43,552 nt of DNA from Pedobacter hiemivivus (GCF_004331685.1 NZ_SJSM01000034.1:1-43552), one strand, 5' to 3'. Shown: positions 15,562 through 24,327, counted from the stretch's first letter. Made by a program: numbers and translations. The notes: generated from the letters alone by a model not told the origin.

Positions 15562-17442
15562 ATGAAGTTTAATAGTAAACTATTAATTGCAATGAGTGCT
15601 GGTATAATCCAGCTGGGCGTTACAGAAACATCACAAGCCCAGAAGGTCGTAAGTCTTGATAGCGTTGTTATCTCGGCCACAAAAAATGACCAGAAGCAAT
15701 CACAGACCGGTAAGGTAGTTACCATTATTGGTCGTGACGTGTTAGATCGGAGCCAGGGTAAAAATTTGATGGAACTGCTAAATGAGCAGGCCGGAATCGT
15801 AGTAGGTGCCGCAACCGCAAATGCTGGTTTAAATAAAAGTTTATTTGTAAGGGGAGCTGCAAGCGCCCATGCAGTAGTGTTGATTGATGGTATCCTGGTA
15901 AATAATCCGGCCGGTTCAGGAAGCGCGCTCGATCTTCGGATGTTCTCTATTGATCAGGTTGATCATATTGAGATTTTAAAAGGCGGTCAGTCGACTATTT
16001 ATGGCTCTGATGCAATAGCAGGTGTAATTAACATCGTAACAAAAAAAGGTAAAGATGCTGGAAATAGTGTTTATGGTGTAGCCAGTTACGGTACTTATAA
16101 CACCTACAAAGGAACAATCGGGGTGAGTGCCAATGTGGATAGATTTTCCTACAACATTGCCTATACGCAAATCAAAACTGATGGTTTTTCGGAAGCTGCA
16201 GAACCGGTAGGGAATACAACCCCATTTGAAAAGGATGGCAACAAGACCGGGGCAGTTAATGCAAATTTCTCTTTGCAGGCCACTGATAATTTCAGTATTA
16301 GCCCGTTCCTTCGCTATTTTTACGGCCATTATGATTTTGATGCGACGTCATTTGTAGATGATCCAAACAATAATTCAAAGCTTAAGCACTTCAATGGTGG
16401 TGTTAGTTCAAGATATAACTTCGGAACAGGTAAAGTTACTTTCAATTACAGTTACGAAACTTCATCACTAGGTTCTGAAACTCAATATGGTGCAAGCCTC
16501 GGTGAAGGTAAATTGAGTCTGATTGATTTATTTTACAATCAAAAAGTAGGTAATAATATTGATGTTTTGGTGGGTTTAGATAATAGAGCTACCAACTCTA
16601 GATCGAATTCAGGTCCAAGCGTATCGACCAATCTATTTAGTACCTATGCATCGGTATTTGCACATGATTTAAGCATTTTTAACCTTGAGATAGGTGGACG
16701 TTACAATAAACATAAAGACTTTGGAGAAAATTATACTTACAATATTACCCCTTCGATTAACATTATAAAACAAGTTAAGTTATTCGGTACCATTTCAACA
16801 TCATTTAAAACACCTACGCTTGCAAATTTATTCGGATTGTATGGCGCCAATTTGAATCTTAAACCGGAGCGTTCTAAAAACTACGAAGCAGGAGTTAATT
16901 TTAGTCTTGCTGACAATAAATACACTTTGCGAGTTGCAGGTTTTAAAAGAGATCTAACGGATGGTATTGTATTTACAAATTCAGGATATGTAAATCAGCC
17001 GTATCAAACGGCCAAAGGTTTGGAAGTAGAGCCATCGGTGAAATTTGGAACTTTTAACCTGAACGGATTTTACGCTTATGTAGAAGGTAAGGAATTTAAT
17101 GATGTAGCGAGAGATGTTTCTAACCATCTAATGCGCAGGCCAAAACATGTTTTCGGTGTAAATGCGGGTGTTCAGGCTACAAAGCAGCTTTATGTAAGTT
17201 CTTCATTTAAGTATAATGGAAAGCGTACAGATGCTGATTATGCTGATTTTAACGCCGTTAAGGTTGTAGATCTTCCGGCTTACAAATTGCTAAACATCTA
17301 TGGTGAGTATACTTTGGTTAAAAAACATGTTAAGTTATTTGCTGATTTCAAGAATGTTTTGGATGAGAAGTATACTGAGTATTATGGTTACAACAGTATG
17401 GGCTTTAACGTGAATGCTGGCGTAAGTTTTACGATTAAATAG
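15562..17442 (+). CDS. btuB: TonB-dependent cobalamin receptor (BtuB-like)
   Basis: This is an outer-membrane receptor for corrinoid uptake. From the ATG at 15562 it has 626 residues: a signal peptide (to about residue 27), a TonB box region (LDSVVISATK), a plug with VRGAASAHAVVLIDG and EILKGGQSTIYGSDAIAGVINI, and a 22-strand-type barrel ending in NVNAGVSFTIK with a terminal aromatic-x-hydrophobic pattern. There is no STN or carboxypeptidase-like front domain, unlike SusC proteins. A longer frame begins at a GTG at 15478, but that part is riboswitch expression platform. The cobalamin riboswitch is the main evidence for B12 as substrate. Confidence 0.9.
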   Translation: MKFNSKLLIAMSAGIIQLGVTETSQAQKVVSLDSVVISATKNDQKQSQTGKVVTIIGRDVLDRSQGKNLMELLNEQAGIVVGAATANAGLNKSLFVRGAASAHAVVLIDGILVNNPAGSGSALDLRMFSIDQVDHIEILKGGQSTIYGSDAIAGVINIVTKKGKDAGNSVYGVASYGTYNTYKGTIGVSANVDRFSYNIAYTQIKTDGFSEAAEPVGNTTPFEKDGNKTGAVNANFSLQATDNFSISPFLRYFYGHYDFDATSFVDDPNNNSKLKHFNGGVSSRYNFGTGKVTFNYSYETSSLGSETQYGASLGEGKLSLIDLFYNQKVGNNIDVLVGLDNRATNSRSNSGPSVSTNLFSTYASVFAHDLSIFNLEIGGRYNKHKDFGENYTYNITPSINIIKQVKLFGTISTSFKTPTLANLFGLYGANLNLKPERSKNYEAGVNFSLADNKYTLRVAGFKRDLTDGIVFTNSGYVNQPYQTAKGLEVEPSVKFGTFNLNGFYAYVEGKEFNDVARDVSNHLMRRPKHVFGVNAGVQATKQLYVSSSFKYNGKRTDADYADFNAVKVVDLPAYKLLNIYGEYTLVKKHVKLFADFKNVLDEKYTEYYGYNSMGFNVNAGVSFTIK

Positions 17443-17465
17443 CATATCGTTTATTTAATGATACG

Positions 17466-17497
17466 GCCCCTTTTGTGTAAAGCAAAAGGGGCTTTTT
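17466..17497 (+). terminator. Terminator after the first receptor gene
   Basis: GCCCCTTTTG (17466-17475) pairs with CAAAAGGGGC (17483-17492) around a 7-nt loop and is followed by five T residues. It separates the first receptor from the second riboswitch-controlled unit. Confidence 0.88.
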
Positions 17498-17508
17498 CGT
17501 TTTTAATA

Positions 17509-17539
17509 TTTGCGGATAGTTTTATATTAAGTACCTTCG
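17509..17539 (+). promoter_or_regulatory. Bacteroidota-type promoter of the second cobalamin leader
   Basis: TTTG at 17509-17512, a 19-nt spacer and TACCTTCG at 17532-17539 mirror the promoter of the first copy. The riboswitch starts 4 nt later, consistent with initiation a few bases downstream. Confidence 0.6.
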
Positions 17540-17543
17540 CAAC

Positions 17544-17725
17544 GCTTTTGGTTCCCGATAGGAATTAACCTATCTGGATTAAAAGGGAATACGGTGTAAT
17601 TCCGTAACTGTCCCGCAGCTGTAAGCTCCATAACGGTATTCAAATCGAAGCCACTTTTCTAAACCTTTAACAAGGGGATGATTGGGAAGGCAGAATATCC
17701 GGGAGTAAGTCAGAAGACCTGCCAT
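17544..17725 (+). promoter_or_regulatory. Cobalamin riboswitch, copy 2
   Basis: It has the same core elements as copy 1 (AAAAGGGAATACGGTG, ACTGTCCCGCAGCTG, GAAGCCACTTTT, AAGTCAGAAGACCTGCC). The 5' stem loop (GATAGGAATTAACCTATC) and the variable arm (around 17660-17682) have diverged, while the core and the downstream platform are nearly unchanged. It should control the second receptor and probably the lipoprotein genes that follow without another clear terminator. Confidence 0.95.
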
Positions 17726-17740
17726 TCGCTTTTATGATTT

Positions 17741-17830
17741 CATAGCTTTCGGGGATTGAAGCTAGGAGTGAGTGCTTATTTATTGTATTTCATTTCCTTA
17801 ATCTAACTGTTTGCTGTGGGTAATACTCAC
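17741..17830 (+). promoter_or_regulatory. Conserved expression platform of riboswitch copy 2
   Basis: TAGCTT (17743-17748) pairs with AAGCTA (17759-17764) around CGGGGATT. The loop C-to-T change relative to copy 1 still permits G-U pairing with the aptamer GTCCC. GTGAGT (17768-17773) and ACTCAC (17825-17830) close the following block. The in-frame GTG reading of copy 1 hits TAA here after 12 codons, so the conservation is at the nucleotide level. Confidence 0.55.
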
Positions 17831-17836
17831 AACAAA

Positions 17837-19897
17837 ATGATAAGAAACAAACATGCCTTTAGGGGCGTAAATTGTGCTTTATTGACTTTTATGGCCATTT
17901 TTTTGGCTAACTTTTTTATGCCCGTAACTCTGCTGGCACAAAAGGTTGTTACCAAAGCTTTAAGGTCAGATTCGTTAAATAAAGTAAACCAGCTTAAAGA
18001 AGTACAGATCAGCAGGGTAAAGATTACGCGGCGACAAACTTCTTCTACACCTCTTCAAATACTTTCAGGAGCAGAGCTGGAACGTTTAAACAGTTTGTCT
18101 GTTGCTGATGCCGTTCGCTTTTTCTCAGGTGTACAGCTAAAGGATTATGGGGGTATTGGGGGCTTAAAGACCATCAACGTAAGGAGTATGGGGACCAATC
18201 ATACCGCTGTATTTTATGATGGCGTACAATTGGGGAATGCCCAGAATGGACAAGTTGATCTCGGGAAATTTTCTTTGGATAACATCGAGGAAATAGAACT
18301 CTATAATGGCCAGAAGAGCACCATCTTTCAATCGGCCAAAGGTTTTGCTTCAGGGAGTTCCCTATATCTTAATGCAAAACAGCCTGTTTTTGAAAAAGGA
18401 CAGTCTGATCATCTAACCGCAACACTTAAATCGGGTTCCTTTGGTTTAATTAACCCTTCAGTACGCTGGCAAAAGAAAGTAAACGATAAGGTTTACAGCT
18501 CAATAAGTGCAGAGTATAAAAATGCAAATGGGAGATATAAATTCCATGATACCAATGGTACATATGATACTACACTGGTTAGGAAAAATGGAGATATAGA
18601 GACCATGCGATTGGAGGGGGGCTTATACGGTAAGTTGGCCGATAGTAGTGTCTGGAGCGCTAAGCTTTATTTTTATAATGATGAGCAGGGCTTACCAGGT
18701 GCAATAGTTAACAATGTATATGACTTCAGTCAGCGCTTGTGGAACCGGAACTTTTTTGTTCAGGGTAACTATAAAAAAGAAGCGGGCCGGTATAATTTAA
18801 TGGCATCAGTAAAATATGCGAATGATTATTCTAAATATCTGGATCCTAATATTGTTAAGGATGATGGCTTAACTAATAATATTTACAAGCAGCAGGAGTT
18901 TTATGCGACCTTGTCTAACCGATATAAAATCAGTCCCTTATGGGACGTTGTTTTATCTGCAGATTACCAGCGCAATACTTTGGATGCGAACTTGTACCGT
19001 TTCCCGTATCCTACCAGACAAACGGTTCTTGTTGCCCTGGCCACCGAAATTCATTTAAACCGGTTAAATATTCAGGCTAATTTATTGGGAACACTTGTAA
19101 ATGACGAAGTAGAGCAATATTACTCTGCGGGTAATAAGCGCGAGCTTACGCCAACTGTAATGGCCTCCTGGCAGCCTTTTGGTTCAAAGGAGTTTCGCTT
19201 ACGTGCGTTTTACAAGCACATATTCAGGATGCCTACTTTTAATGATCTGTATTATACTTTTATTGGCAGCACTTTTTTGAAGCCAGAATATACTAAGCAG
19301 TATGATGTGGGTTTTACTTACATCAAGCTATTTGAAAACAAGTGGCTAAGTCAGATCAGTATCCAATCTGATGCTTACTACAATAAGGTAAAGGATAAAA
19401 TTGTTGCTGTTCCCGGGGCAAACCTGTTTAGATGGAGCATGCAGAATTTAGGTTTGGTTGAAATAAAAGGACTGGATGTGAATGCGCAATCTGTCTGGAA
19501 AATTGCCGATGGCTTAAACGCTAACCTAGGGCTTACCTATACTTATCAGCAGGCACTTAATGTAACCAATGTAACGTTGAACTATAGGAATCAAATTCCT
19601 TATACTCCGGTTCACAGTGGTTCTATAATAGGGGGGCTAGACTGGCGAAACCTGGGTCTGAACTACAGTTATATTTATACTGGAGAGCGGTATGACCAAA
19701 GTGCAAATATTGCTGCAAACTATGTACAGCCCTGGTATACCCATGATATCACATTTCATTACCGTAAATCTATTGGCGATAAAAATATCAAGTTCTCTGC
19801 CGAAGTAAATAACCTACTTGATCAGAATTACGCCGTGATTACCAATTTCCCAATGCCCGGCAGGTCATATCGTTTCACCTTATCTTATTCCTATTAA
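17837..19897 (+). CDS. TonB-dependent receptor under a cobalamin riboswitch
   Basis: From the ATG at 17837 this is 686 residues: signal peptide (about 1-35, ending LLAQ), TonB-box region (NQLKEVQISRVKI), plug (LSVADAVRFFSGVQLKDYGG, VRSMGTNHTAVFYDGVQL, IELYNGQKS) and a long barrel ending in SYRFTLSYSY. It differs clearly in sequence from the first receptor, so the shared leader does not reflect a shared coding region. It is followed within 2 nt by a BtuG-like lipoprotein gene, the arrangement of Bacteroides BtuB-BtuG pairs in which the lipoprotein caps the receptor. The substrate is probably cobalamin or another corrinoid. A GTG at 17816 would add seven residues. Confidence 0.88.
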   Translation: MIRNKHAFRGVNCALLTFMAIFLANFFMPVTLLAQKVVTKALRSDSLNKVNQLKEVQISRVKITRRQTSSTPLQILSGAELERLNSLSVADAVRFFSGVQLKDYGGIGGLKTINVRSMGTNHTAVFYDGVQLGNAQNGQVDLGKFSLDNIEEIELYNGQKSTIFQSAKGFASGSSLYLNAKQPVFEKGQSDHLTATLKSGSFGLINPSVRWQKKVNDKVYSSISAEYKNANGRYKFHDTNGTYDTTLVRKNGDIETMRLEGGLYGKLADSSVWSAKLYFYNDEQGLPGAIVNNVYDFSQRLWNRNFFVQGNYKKEAGRYNLMASVKYANDYSKYLDPNIVKDDGLTNNIYKQQEFYATLSNRYKISPLWDVVLSADYQRNTLDANLYRFPYPTRQTVLVALATEIHLNRLNIQANLLGTLVNDEVEQYYSAGNKRELTPTVMASWQPFGSKEFRLRAFYKHIFRMPTFNDLYYTFIGSTFLKPEYTKQYDVGFTYIKLFENKWLSQISIQSDAYYNKVKDKIVAVPGANLFRWSMQNLGLVEIKGLDVNAQSVWKIADGLNANLGLTYTYQQALNVTNVTLNYRNQIPYTPVHSGSIIGGLDWRNLGLNYSYIYTGERYDQSANIAANYVQPWYTHDITFHYRKSIGDKNIKFSAEVNNLLDQNYAVITNFPMPGRSYRFTLSYSY

Positions 19898-19899
19898 TT

Positions 19900-21042
19900 A
19901 TGAACAATAGAAAACTATATTTTTTAAACTCGGTTCTGCTTTGTGCTTTAATGCTTACAGCTTGCAGAAAGGATATAAATCCTGTGAAAGAGGAAATTGA
20001 AGCAATCATTCCTGATCCTTCAAGTGCGATAAAGGGCTTTTACCTGGTTAATGAAGGAAACATGAATATGAATAAGGCCTCATTGGATTACCTTGATATA
20101 CATGCGGGCGTTTATAGAAAGAATGTTTATGGCACAGCCAATCCTGAAGTAGTAAAAGGATTGGGTGATGTTGGGAATGATATCTCTGTATATGGCTCAA
20201 AGCTATATGTAGTAGTTAATGTGTCCAATAAGGTAGAGGTGTTGGATGTTAAAACGGGTAAAAAAATCAAGCAGATTGATGTGCTTAATTGTCGTTATAT
20301 CACCTTCAATAAGGGTAAAGCTTATGTAAGTGCTTATTTAGGTGAGGTTGGTGATCCTAAAGCGCCACAAGGGGTCGTGGTATGTATCGATACGACTACT
20401 TTGAACGAAGTAAAAAGGGTAGAGGTTGGTAGGCAACCAGAAGAAATGGCTATAGTTGGCGAAAAATTATACGTTGCCAACTCTGGTGGTTACAGTCCAC
20501 CAAACTATGAAAGAACAGTTTCCGTCATAGATCTGAATACCTTTCAGGTGGTTAAAAATATTGATGTAGCTATTAATTTACATCGACTTAAAGCTGATCA
20601 GTACGGAGATTTATATGTGACTTCGAGAGGGGATTACTATGATACCCCTTCTAAACTTTTTGTGATTGATACCAAGACTGAGACTGTCAAAAAGACCTTT
20701 GATATTGGCGTAAGTAATTTGGCTATAGATAATGATCTGGCTTACTTCTATAGTACAGAGTTTAGTTATTTGACTGGTAATAATACGATTAGTTATGGTA
20801 TCCTAAATGTAAAAGACGAGGTGCTAACGAACCAAAAGTTTATAACTGATGGGACAGATAAAAATATCATGATTCCGTATGGAATTGCCGTTAACCCGAT
20901 TAGTAAGGATGTATATGTAACCGATGCCAAAGATTACGTTTCGCCTGGCAGGTTGTACTGTTTTGATAAAAATACCGGAAAAAGGAAGTGGTCTGTCGAA
21001 ACCGGAGATATTCCTGCTCATATCGCTTTTGTTTACAAGTAA
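19900..21042 (+). CDS. BtuG-like surface beta-propeller lipoprotein (YncE/DUF5074 type)
   Basis: This 380-residue lipoprotein has a lipobox ending in LTAC22, then RKD, a charged motif like the Bacteroidota surface-export signal. The body is a YncE-like propeller with repeats such as VEVLDVKTGKKIKQIDV, VVCIDTTTLNEVKRVEV, VSVIDLNTFQVVKNIDV and LFVIDTKTETVKKTFDI. In Bacteroides, BtuG proteins of this fold bind cobalamin very tightly and sit on BtuB. The gene starts 2 nt after the receptor stop and shares its riboswitch, which supports the same job. B12 binding itself cannot be read from the sequence. Confidence 0.82.
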   Translation: MNNRKLYFLNSVLLCALMLTACRKDINPVKEEIEAIIPDPSSAIKGFYLVNEGNMNMNKASLDYLDIHAGVYRKNVYGTANPEVVKGLGDVGNDISVYGSKLYVVVNVSNKVEVLDVKTGKKIKQIDVLNCRYITFNKGKAYVSAYLGEVGDPKAPQGVVVCIDTTTLNEVKRVEVGRQPEEMAIVGEKLYVANSGGYSPPNYERTVSVIDLNTFQVVKNIDVAINLHRLKADQYGDLYVTSRGDYYDTPSKLFVIDTKTETVKKTFDIGVSNLAIDNDLAYFYSTEFSYLTGNNTISYGILNVKDEVLTNQKFITDGTDKNIMIPYGIAVNPISKDVYVTDAKDYVSPGRLYCFDKNTGKRKWSVETGDIPAHIAFVYK

Positions 21043-21120
21043 GATCACCCGTTGCCATCATGGGACTCCAAATACAATTGTCATCGCCTGAATCAATTAA
21101 ATCATTAAATAATTAACCAA

Positions 21121-21148
21121 TAAATAAATAAATAAATAAATAAATAAA
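21121..21148 (+). repeat. (TAAA)7 microsatellite upstream of a lipoprotein gene
   Basis: Seven perfect TAAA units end 4 nt before the ATG at 21153, in the position of the ribosome-contact region. Tetranucleotide tracts slip during replication and can vary expression in other bacteria. In Bacteroidota, AT-rich leaders govern translation, so a length change here could alter expression. The rest of 21043-21120 shows nothing recognisable. Confidence 0.9.
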
Positions 21149-21152
21149 TCAA

Positions 21153-22256
21153 ATGAAAATTAAAAATTATCTTCTCCTGGCATGTTTAGTCATTAGCCTG
21201 CTATCAGCCTGTAAAAAAGACGAGGCTATACCGGCTCTATCCATTCAGATGGGTGTTGCTGACAAAGAGATTACTGGTAAGTTAAGTGAAAAGCTATCCT
21301 TTTCTGCGAGTAGCACAAATGAGGTTGTTTACCAACAGGAATGGAAGTTAGATGGCGAAGTAAAAAGCACTGGAGGTGTGTATGAGTTTACGCCTTTAAA
21401 ATCTGGCATTTACCTGATCGAATACACTGCTTTTAATAACTCGGATACATTTACTTTTTTATACACCATTAAAGTAGAGGCTCCAACTAAGCCTGTTACT
21501 CCTGAGAGCTCCATGTATGTAACTAAGTTATTCGAATACAATCCTGCACCTGGACAATTTATCAATAAAGCACCTGGAAATTTAGTAAGTGCTGAAGGTA
21601 TCCTTGGAAAAAAAGGGATGGTTACATTAGGTGCATGGGGCGGTTATATCGTATTGGGATTTGATCATACTGTGTTGAATGTCGATAAGGATGATATTGT
21701 TGTGTACGGTAATCCAATGGGAAACTTTGCTGAACCAGGAATTATATGGGTAATGCAGGATGAAAATAACAATGGAAAGCCTGATGATACCTGGTATGAA
21801 GTGGCAGGAAGTGACTTTGGTAAAGCCGGCTATAAAAGGAATTACTCAGTTACCTATACCAGGCCTACACCAGATACTGCTCCAATTCCATGGAAAGATA
21901 GCGATGGTAATACAGGTTTTGTCGCTACAAACACTTTTCACAAGCAGAGTTATTTTCCACTATGGGTAACTGGAAGTGAATATACATTAACGGGTTCTAT
22001 ATTGCCATCTACGGGTATTGATATGACTAACCCTAGCTACATCACAAGTGCTCCATTTGCATGGGGATATGCTGATAATACTGTTGGTGGAGATAAGGTT
22101 GATATCAGCAATGCTGTAGATAAGAATGGTAAAAAAGTATCATTAACGGGTGTTGATTTTATTAAAATTCAAACAGGTATCCAAGCTAATATGGGATGGT
22201 TAGGTGAGCTGTCTACAGAAGTACTTGGTGTAGCTGATCTTAGTTTGTTGAAGTAA
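21153..22256 (+). CDS. Surface lipoprotein of the B12 locus, possibly BtuH-like
   Basis: This 367-residue protein has a lipobox ending in LLSAC20 and the export-like KKDE. Residues about 30-110 look like a PKD/Ig-like domain (WKLDGEVKSTGGVYEFTP, SGIYLIEYTAFN). The remainder contains GAWGGYIVLGFDHTV, an acidic Asn/Asp-rich stretch (MQDENNNGKPDDTWYEVAGSD) and YITSAPFAWGYADNTVGGD. Proteins of this layout occur in B12 loci of Bacteroidota, where BtuH binds cobalamin at the surface. I suggest that relation from context and remembered layout rather than a proven match. It lies between two BtuG-like genes, and a (TAAA)7 tract precedes its start. Confidence 0.72.
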   Translation: MKIKNYLLLACLVISLLSACKKDEAIPALSIQMGVADKEITGKLSEKLSFSASSTNEVVYQQEWKLDGEVKSTGGVYEFTPLKSGIYLIEYTAFNNSDTFTFLYTIKVEAPTKPVTPESSMYVTKLFEYNPAPGQFINKAPGNLVSAEGILGKKGMVTLGAWGGYIVLGFDHTVLNVDKDDIVVYGNPMGNFAEPGIIWVMQDENNNGKPDDTWYEVAGSDFGKAGYKRNYSVTYTRPTPDTAPIPWKDSDGNTGFVATNTFHKQSYFPLWVTGSEYTLTGSILPSTGIDMTNPSYITSAPFAWGYADNTVGGDKVDISNAVDKNGKKVSLTGVDFIKIQTGIQANMGWLGELSTEVLGVADLSLLK

Positions 22257-22321
22257 TAGCAATTCTTTCTTACCAGAATAAAGCGCTCTTAAAACACAAA
22301 TTCGAAATTATTTGACAAAAA

Positions 22322-23422
22322 ATGAAAATTAAAAATTTAAAAAATGCAGTGTTTGCATTAATGATTACAAGTGCTTTAGTTGCCTGTAAAAAAGACAATA
22401 ATATTGTTAAAGAAGAGTTGCCTGCTCCTGGTAAATATGAAAACGGTTTTTTTGTAATTAATGAAGGTTGGTTTGGTCATGGAACAGGTTCTGTAAGCTT
22501 TTTTGATTATGAATCAGGAAGTTTAAAGGACAGTGTATTTCAAAAGGAGAATCCAAATAGTCAAGGATTTATGCCTACAAGTTCTACAGTACAGTTTGCT
22601 GCGGAGTTTAACCATAATTTGTATGTGGTAAGTAAAGCTAGAGGGCCTGTTGTTATAGCAGATGCCAAGACCCTTAAAGAGGTTGGCCGTATTCCGGGGT
22701 CAACTGATTACGAATGGCGTGCTTTTGTAGGTTTAGACGAAAATAGAGGGTTGTTGAGTGCTAGTGATGGTGTTTATATGATTAATCTTAAAACTTATAA
22801 ACCTGCTTTTAAACTATTGGGTGCTACAGGACAGACTGGGGATATGCTAAAAGCTGGTAAATATATTTATGTGCTTAATCAGTCGGCTGGTGCGATTATT
22901 TATAATGCTGAAGATCTTACTGTAGTTAAGAAAATAGCAGGAGTTACTTTAGGATTTGCGCAAACACCTAACCAAAAAGTATGGTATACCAAAACAAAAT
23001 ACTTGTACAGCTCCAATCCGCAAACCTTAGAGACCGATAGTGTTGAATTACCATTTACTCCTCCAACAACATGGTCTATCTGGTTTTCTTCTCCAATTAT
23101 AGCATCTACCAAGGATAATACTGTGTTTTTATTGAAATCACCGAGCTATGGTGGAGGTAAAGAGTTGTATAAATATACGGAAGGCAACAAAACGACTTTA
23201 GAAAAGCCATTCATTACTACGCCGGATAAACAATCCTTTTATAAAAGGAATTTAGGCTATAATCCGCAAACCAATCAAATTGTTACGAGTACTGTGCAGG
23301 ATGGTTATGGTGTAAATTACGCGGTCAATAATATCTATTTTCATGATGCTGGGACAGGACAACTGGTTAAACAGATTCCTTATAGCGGTTATTATTTCCC
23401 TGCAATGTTTGTATTCCATTAA
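22322..23422 (+). CDS. Second BtuG-like surface propeller lipoprotein (DUF5074 type)
   Basis: This 366-residue lipoprotein has its lipid cysteine at C22 (LVAC) followed by KKDN. The mature part begins with the segment NGFFVINEGWFGHGTGSVSFFD, which parallels GFYLVNEGNMNMNKASLDYLD of the first propeller protein, and continues in short blade-like units (VVIADAKTLKEVGRIPG, IIYNAEDLTVVKKIAG). The two are clear paralogues of modest similarity. It sits 65 nt after the PKD-type lipoprotein and before the small membrane protein, within the riboswitch-controlled island. Having two different BtuG-like caps with two receptors suggests paired complexes or different corrinoid preferences. Confidence 0.78.
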   Translation: MKIKNLKNAVFALMITSALVACKKDNNIVKEELPAPGKYENGFFVINEGWFGHGTGSVSFFDYESGSLKDSVFQKENPNSQGFMPTSSTVQFAAEFNHNLYVVSKARGPVVIADAKTLKEVGRIPGSTDYEWRAFVGLDENRGLLSASDGVYMINLKTYKPAFKLLGATGQTGDMLKAGKYIYVLNQSAGAIIYNAEDLTVVKKIAGVTLGFAQTPNQKVWYTKTKYLYSSNPQTLETDSVELPFTPPTTWSIWFSSPIIASTKDNTVFLLKSPSYGGGKELYKYTEGNKTTLEKPFITTPDKQSFYKRNLGYNPQTNQIVTSTVQDGYGVNYAVNNIYFHDAGTGQLVKQIPYSGYYFPAMFVFH

Positions 23423-23440
23423 AATTCCATATAAATAATA

Positions 23441-23448
23441 TAACTTTG
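23441..23448 (+). promoter_or_regulatory. Possible internal promoter -7 box
   Basis: TAACTTTG matches the TAnnTTTG consensus exactly, 14 nt before the ATG at 23462. No TTTG stands at the right distance upstream, so this is a weak candidate for a separate start of the membrane protein gene. Confidence 0.3.
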
Positions 23449-23461
23449 TGTTATAAATTAA

Positions 23462-24037
23462 ATGAACATGTCTGGATCTAAATTTAATCCAAGTGCAGTA
23501 ATTCTATTGTCAATAGTTGTACTTGTTAGCATTTTCCGCGTAGCGGCACCTTACTCTGACAATTTTAAAGATATTGCTAATTTTTCGGCAGTAGGAGCTA
23601 TTGCCTTGTTTGGCGGTGCATACTTTAATAGTTCTGCCAAGGCATTTGGTTTCCCTTTATTGGTACTATTGATCAGCGATATTTTTATTGCCCAAACATC
23701 TGGATTTGGTTTCTTTTACCCGGGATGGTACTGGACATATATCGCTTTTATCGCAATGGTTTTTGCTAGTAAGTTATTGCTTAATAAAGTAAATGTTCAG
23801 AATTTAGTATTGTCAACAATCGTAATAGTGCTAATCCACTGGATTGTTTCTGATATTAGTGCAATGTATGTACCTGGATTGTATCCACCTACATTGGCTG
23901 GTTTTGGTGCATGTTTAATAGCTGCAATTCCTTTCGAATTGAAGTTTTTATATGGTACCGTGATTTATGGAACGGTGATGTTCGGTGTAATGGCTACGTA
24001 TCCTAGCTTGAGTTTTAAAAAGAGTGTAAAAGCTTAA
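23462..24037 (+). CDS. Small integral membrane protein, ECF S-component-like (DUF6580 type)
   Basis: This 191-residue hydrophobic protein has about five membrane segments (about 12-30, 41-75, 88-105, 112-132 and 147-180) and conserved-looking FSAVGAIALFGGAYF and LLISDIFIAQTSGFGFFYPGWYWTY. The layout resembles substrate-binding S components of ECF transporters and the DUF6580 family. Within the B12 island it could be the inner-membrane partner, as CbrT-like S components carry cobalamin elsewhere. No BtuCDF genes and no ECF ATPase/T component are in the window. The function is inferred from neighbours only. It is the last gene before a strong terminator. Confidence 0.65.
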   Translation: MNMSGSKFNPSAVILLSIVVLVSIFRVAAPYSDNFKDIANFSAVGAIALFGGAYFNSSAKAFGFPLLVLLISDIFIAQTSGFGFFYPGWYWTYIAFIAMVFASKLLLNKVNVQNLVLSTIVIVLIHWIVSDISAMYVPGLYPPTLAGFGACLIAAIPFELKFLYGTVIYGTVMFGVMATYPSLSFKKSVKA

Positions 24038-24060
24038 ATTGATATAACAAATTTTAGTTT

Positions 24061-24090
24061 AAAAAGGCAGCCCAAAAAGGCTGCCTTTTT
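24061..24090. terminator. Terminator closing the B12 island
   Basis: AAAAAGGCAGCC (24061-24072) pairs perfectly with GGCTGCCTTTTT (24079-24090) around CAAAAA. The A and T tracts make it usable in both directions. Confidence 0.92.
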
Positions 24091-24115
24091 TCTTTTAGAG
24101 GCCTTATCTTGCCTT

Positions 24116-24312
24116 TTAGATAGTTGAGATTTCATTTGGAACGCCAATAGATCCCTACTCCAATTATTTCCTATTGTTTCTAGTATATAAAAATAAGCTT
24201 CCTCTATGCTATTTGATTTGCTGAAGATTAATATATTATGCCCCCATTGTATTTGGACAACAGGATGTTGAATAGTTTCATCCCTGATATTATGGAAACT
24301 CAAATTCTTGAA
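24116..24312 (-). pseudogene. Remnant of a DUF1016/YhcG-type PD-(D/E)XK nuclease gene
   Basis: The minus-strand frame encodes VVQIQWGHNILIFSKSN, then IEEAYFYILETIGNNWSRDLL and MKSQLSKRQ. These match a central piece of the DUF1016 N-terminal domain, where QIPWGHNILI and W-S-R are hallmarks. A TAG closes the frame upstream at 24313-24315, the preceding N-terminal part is missing or collapsed, and downstream the frame runs into the terminator hairpin without the nuclease core. I therefore read it as a degraded fragment, not a gene. Confidence 0.65.
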
Positions 24313-24327
24313 CTAAAAAAAGAGTAA

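Noticed and set aside
24034..24303. An 89-codon minus-strand frame as an intact gene
   Set aside because: It has only a weak TTG start, ends inside the terminator hairpin and matches just the middle of a DUF1016 domain.
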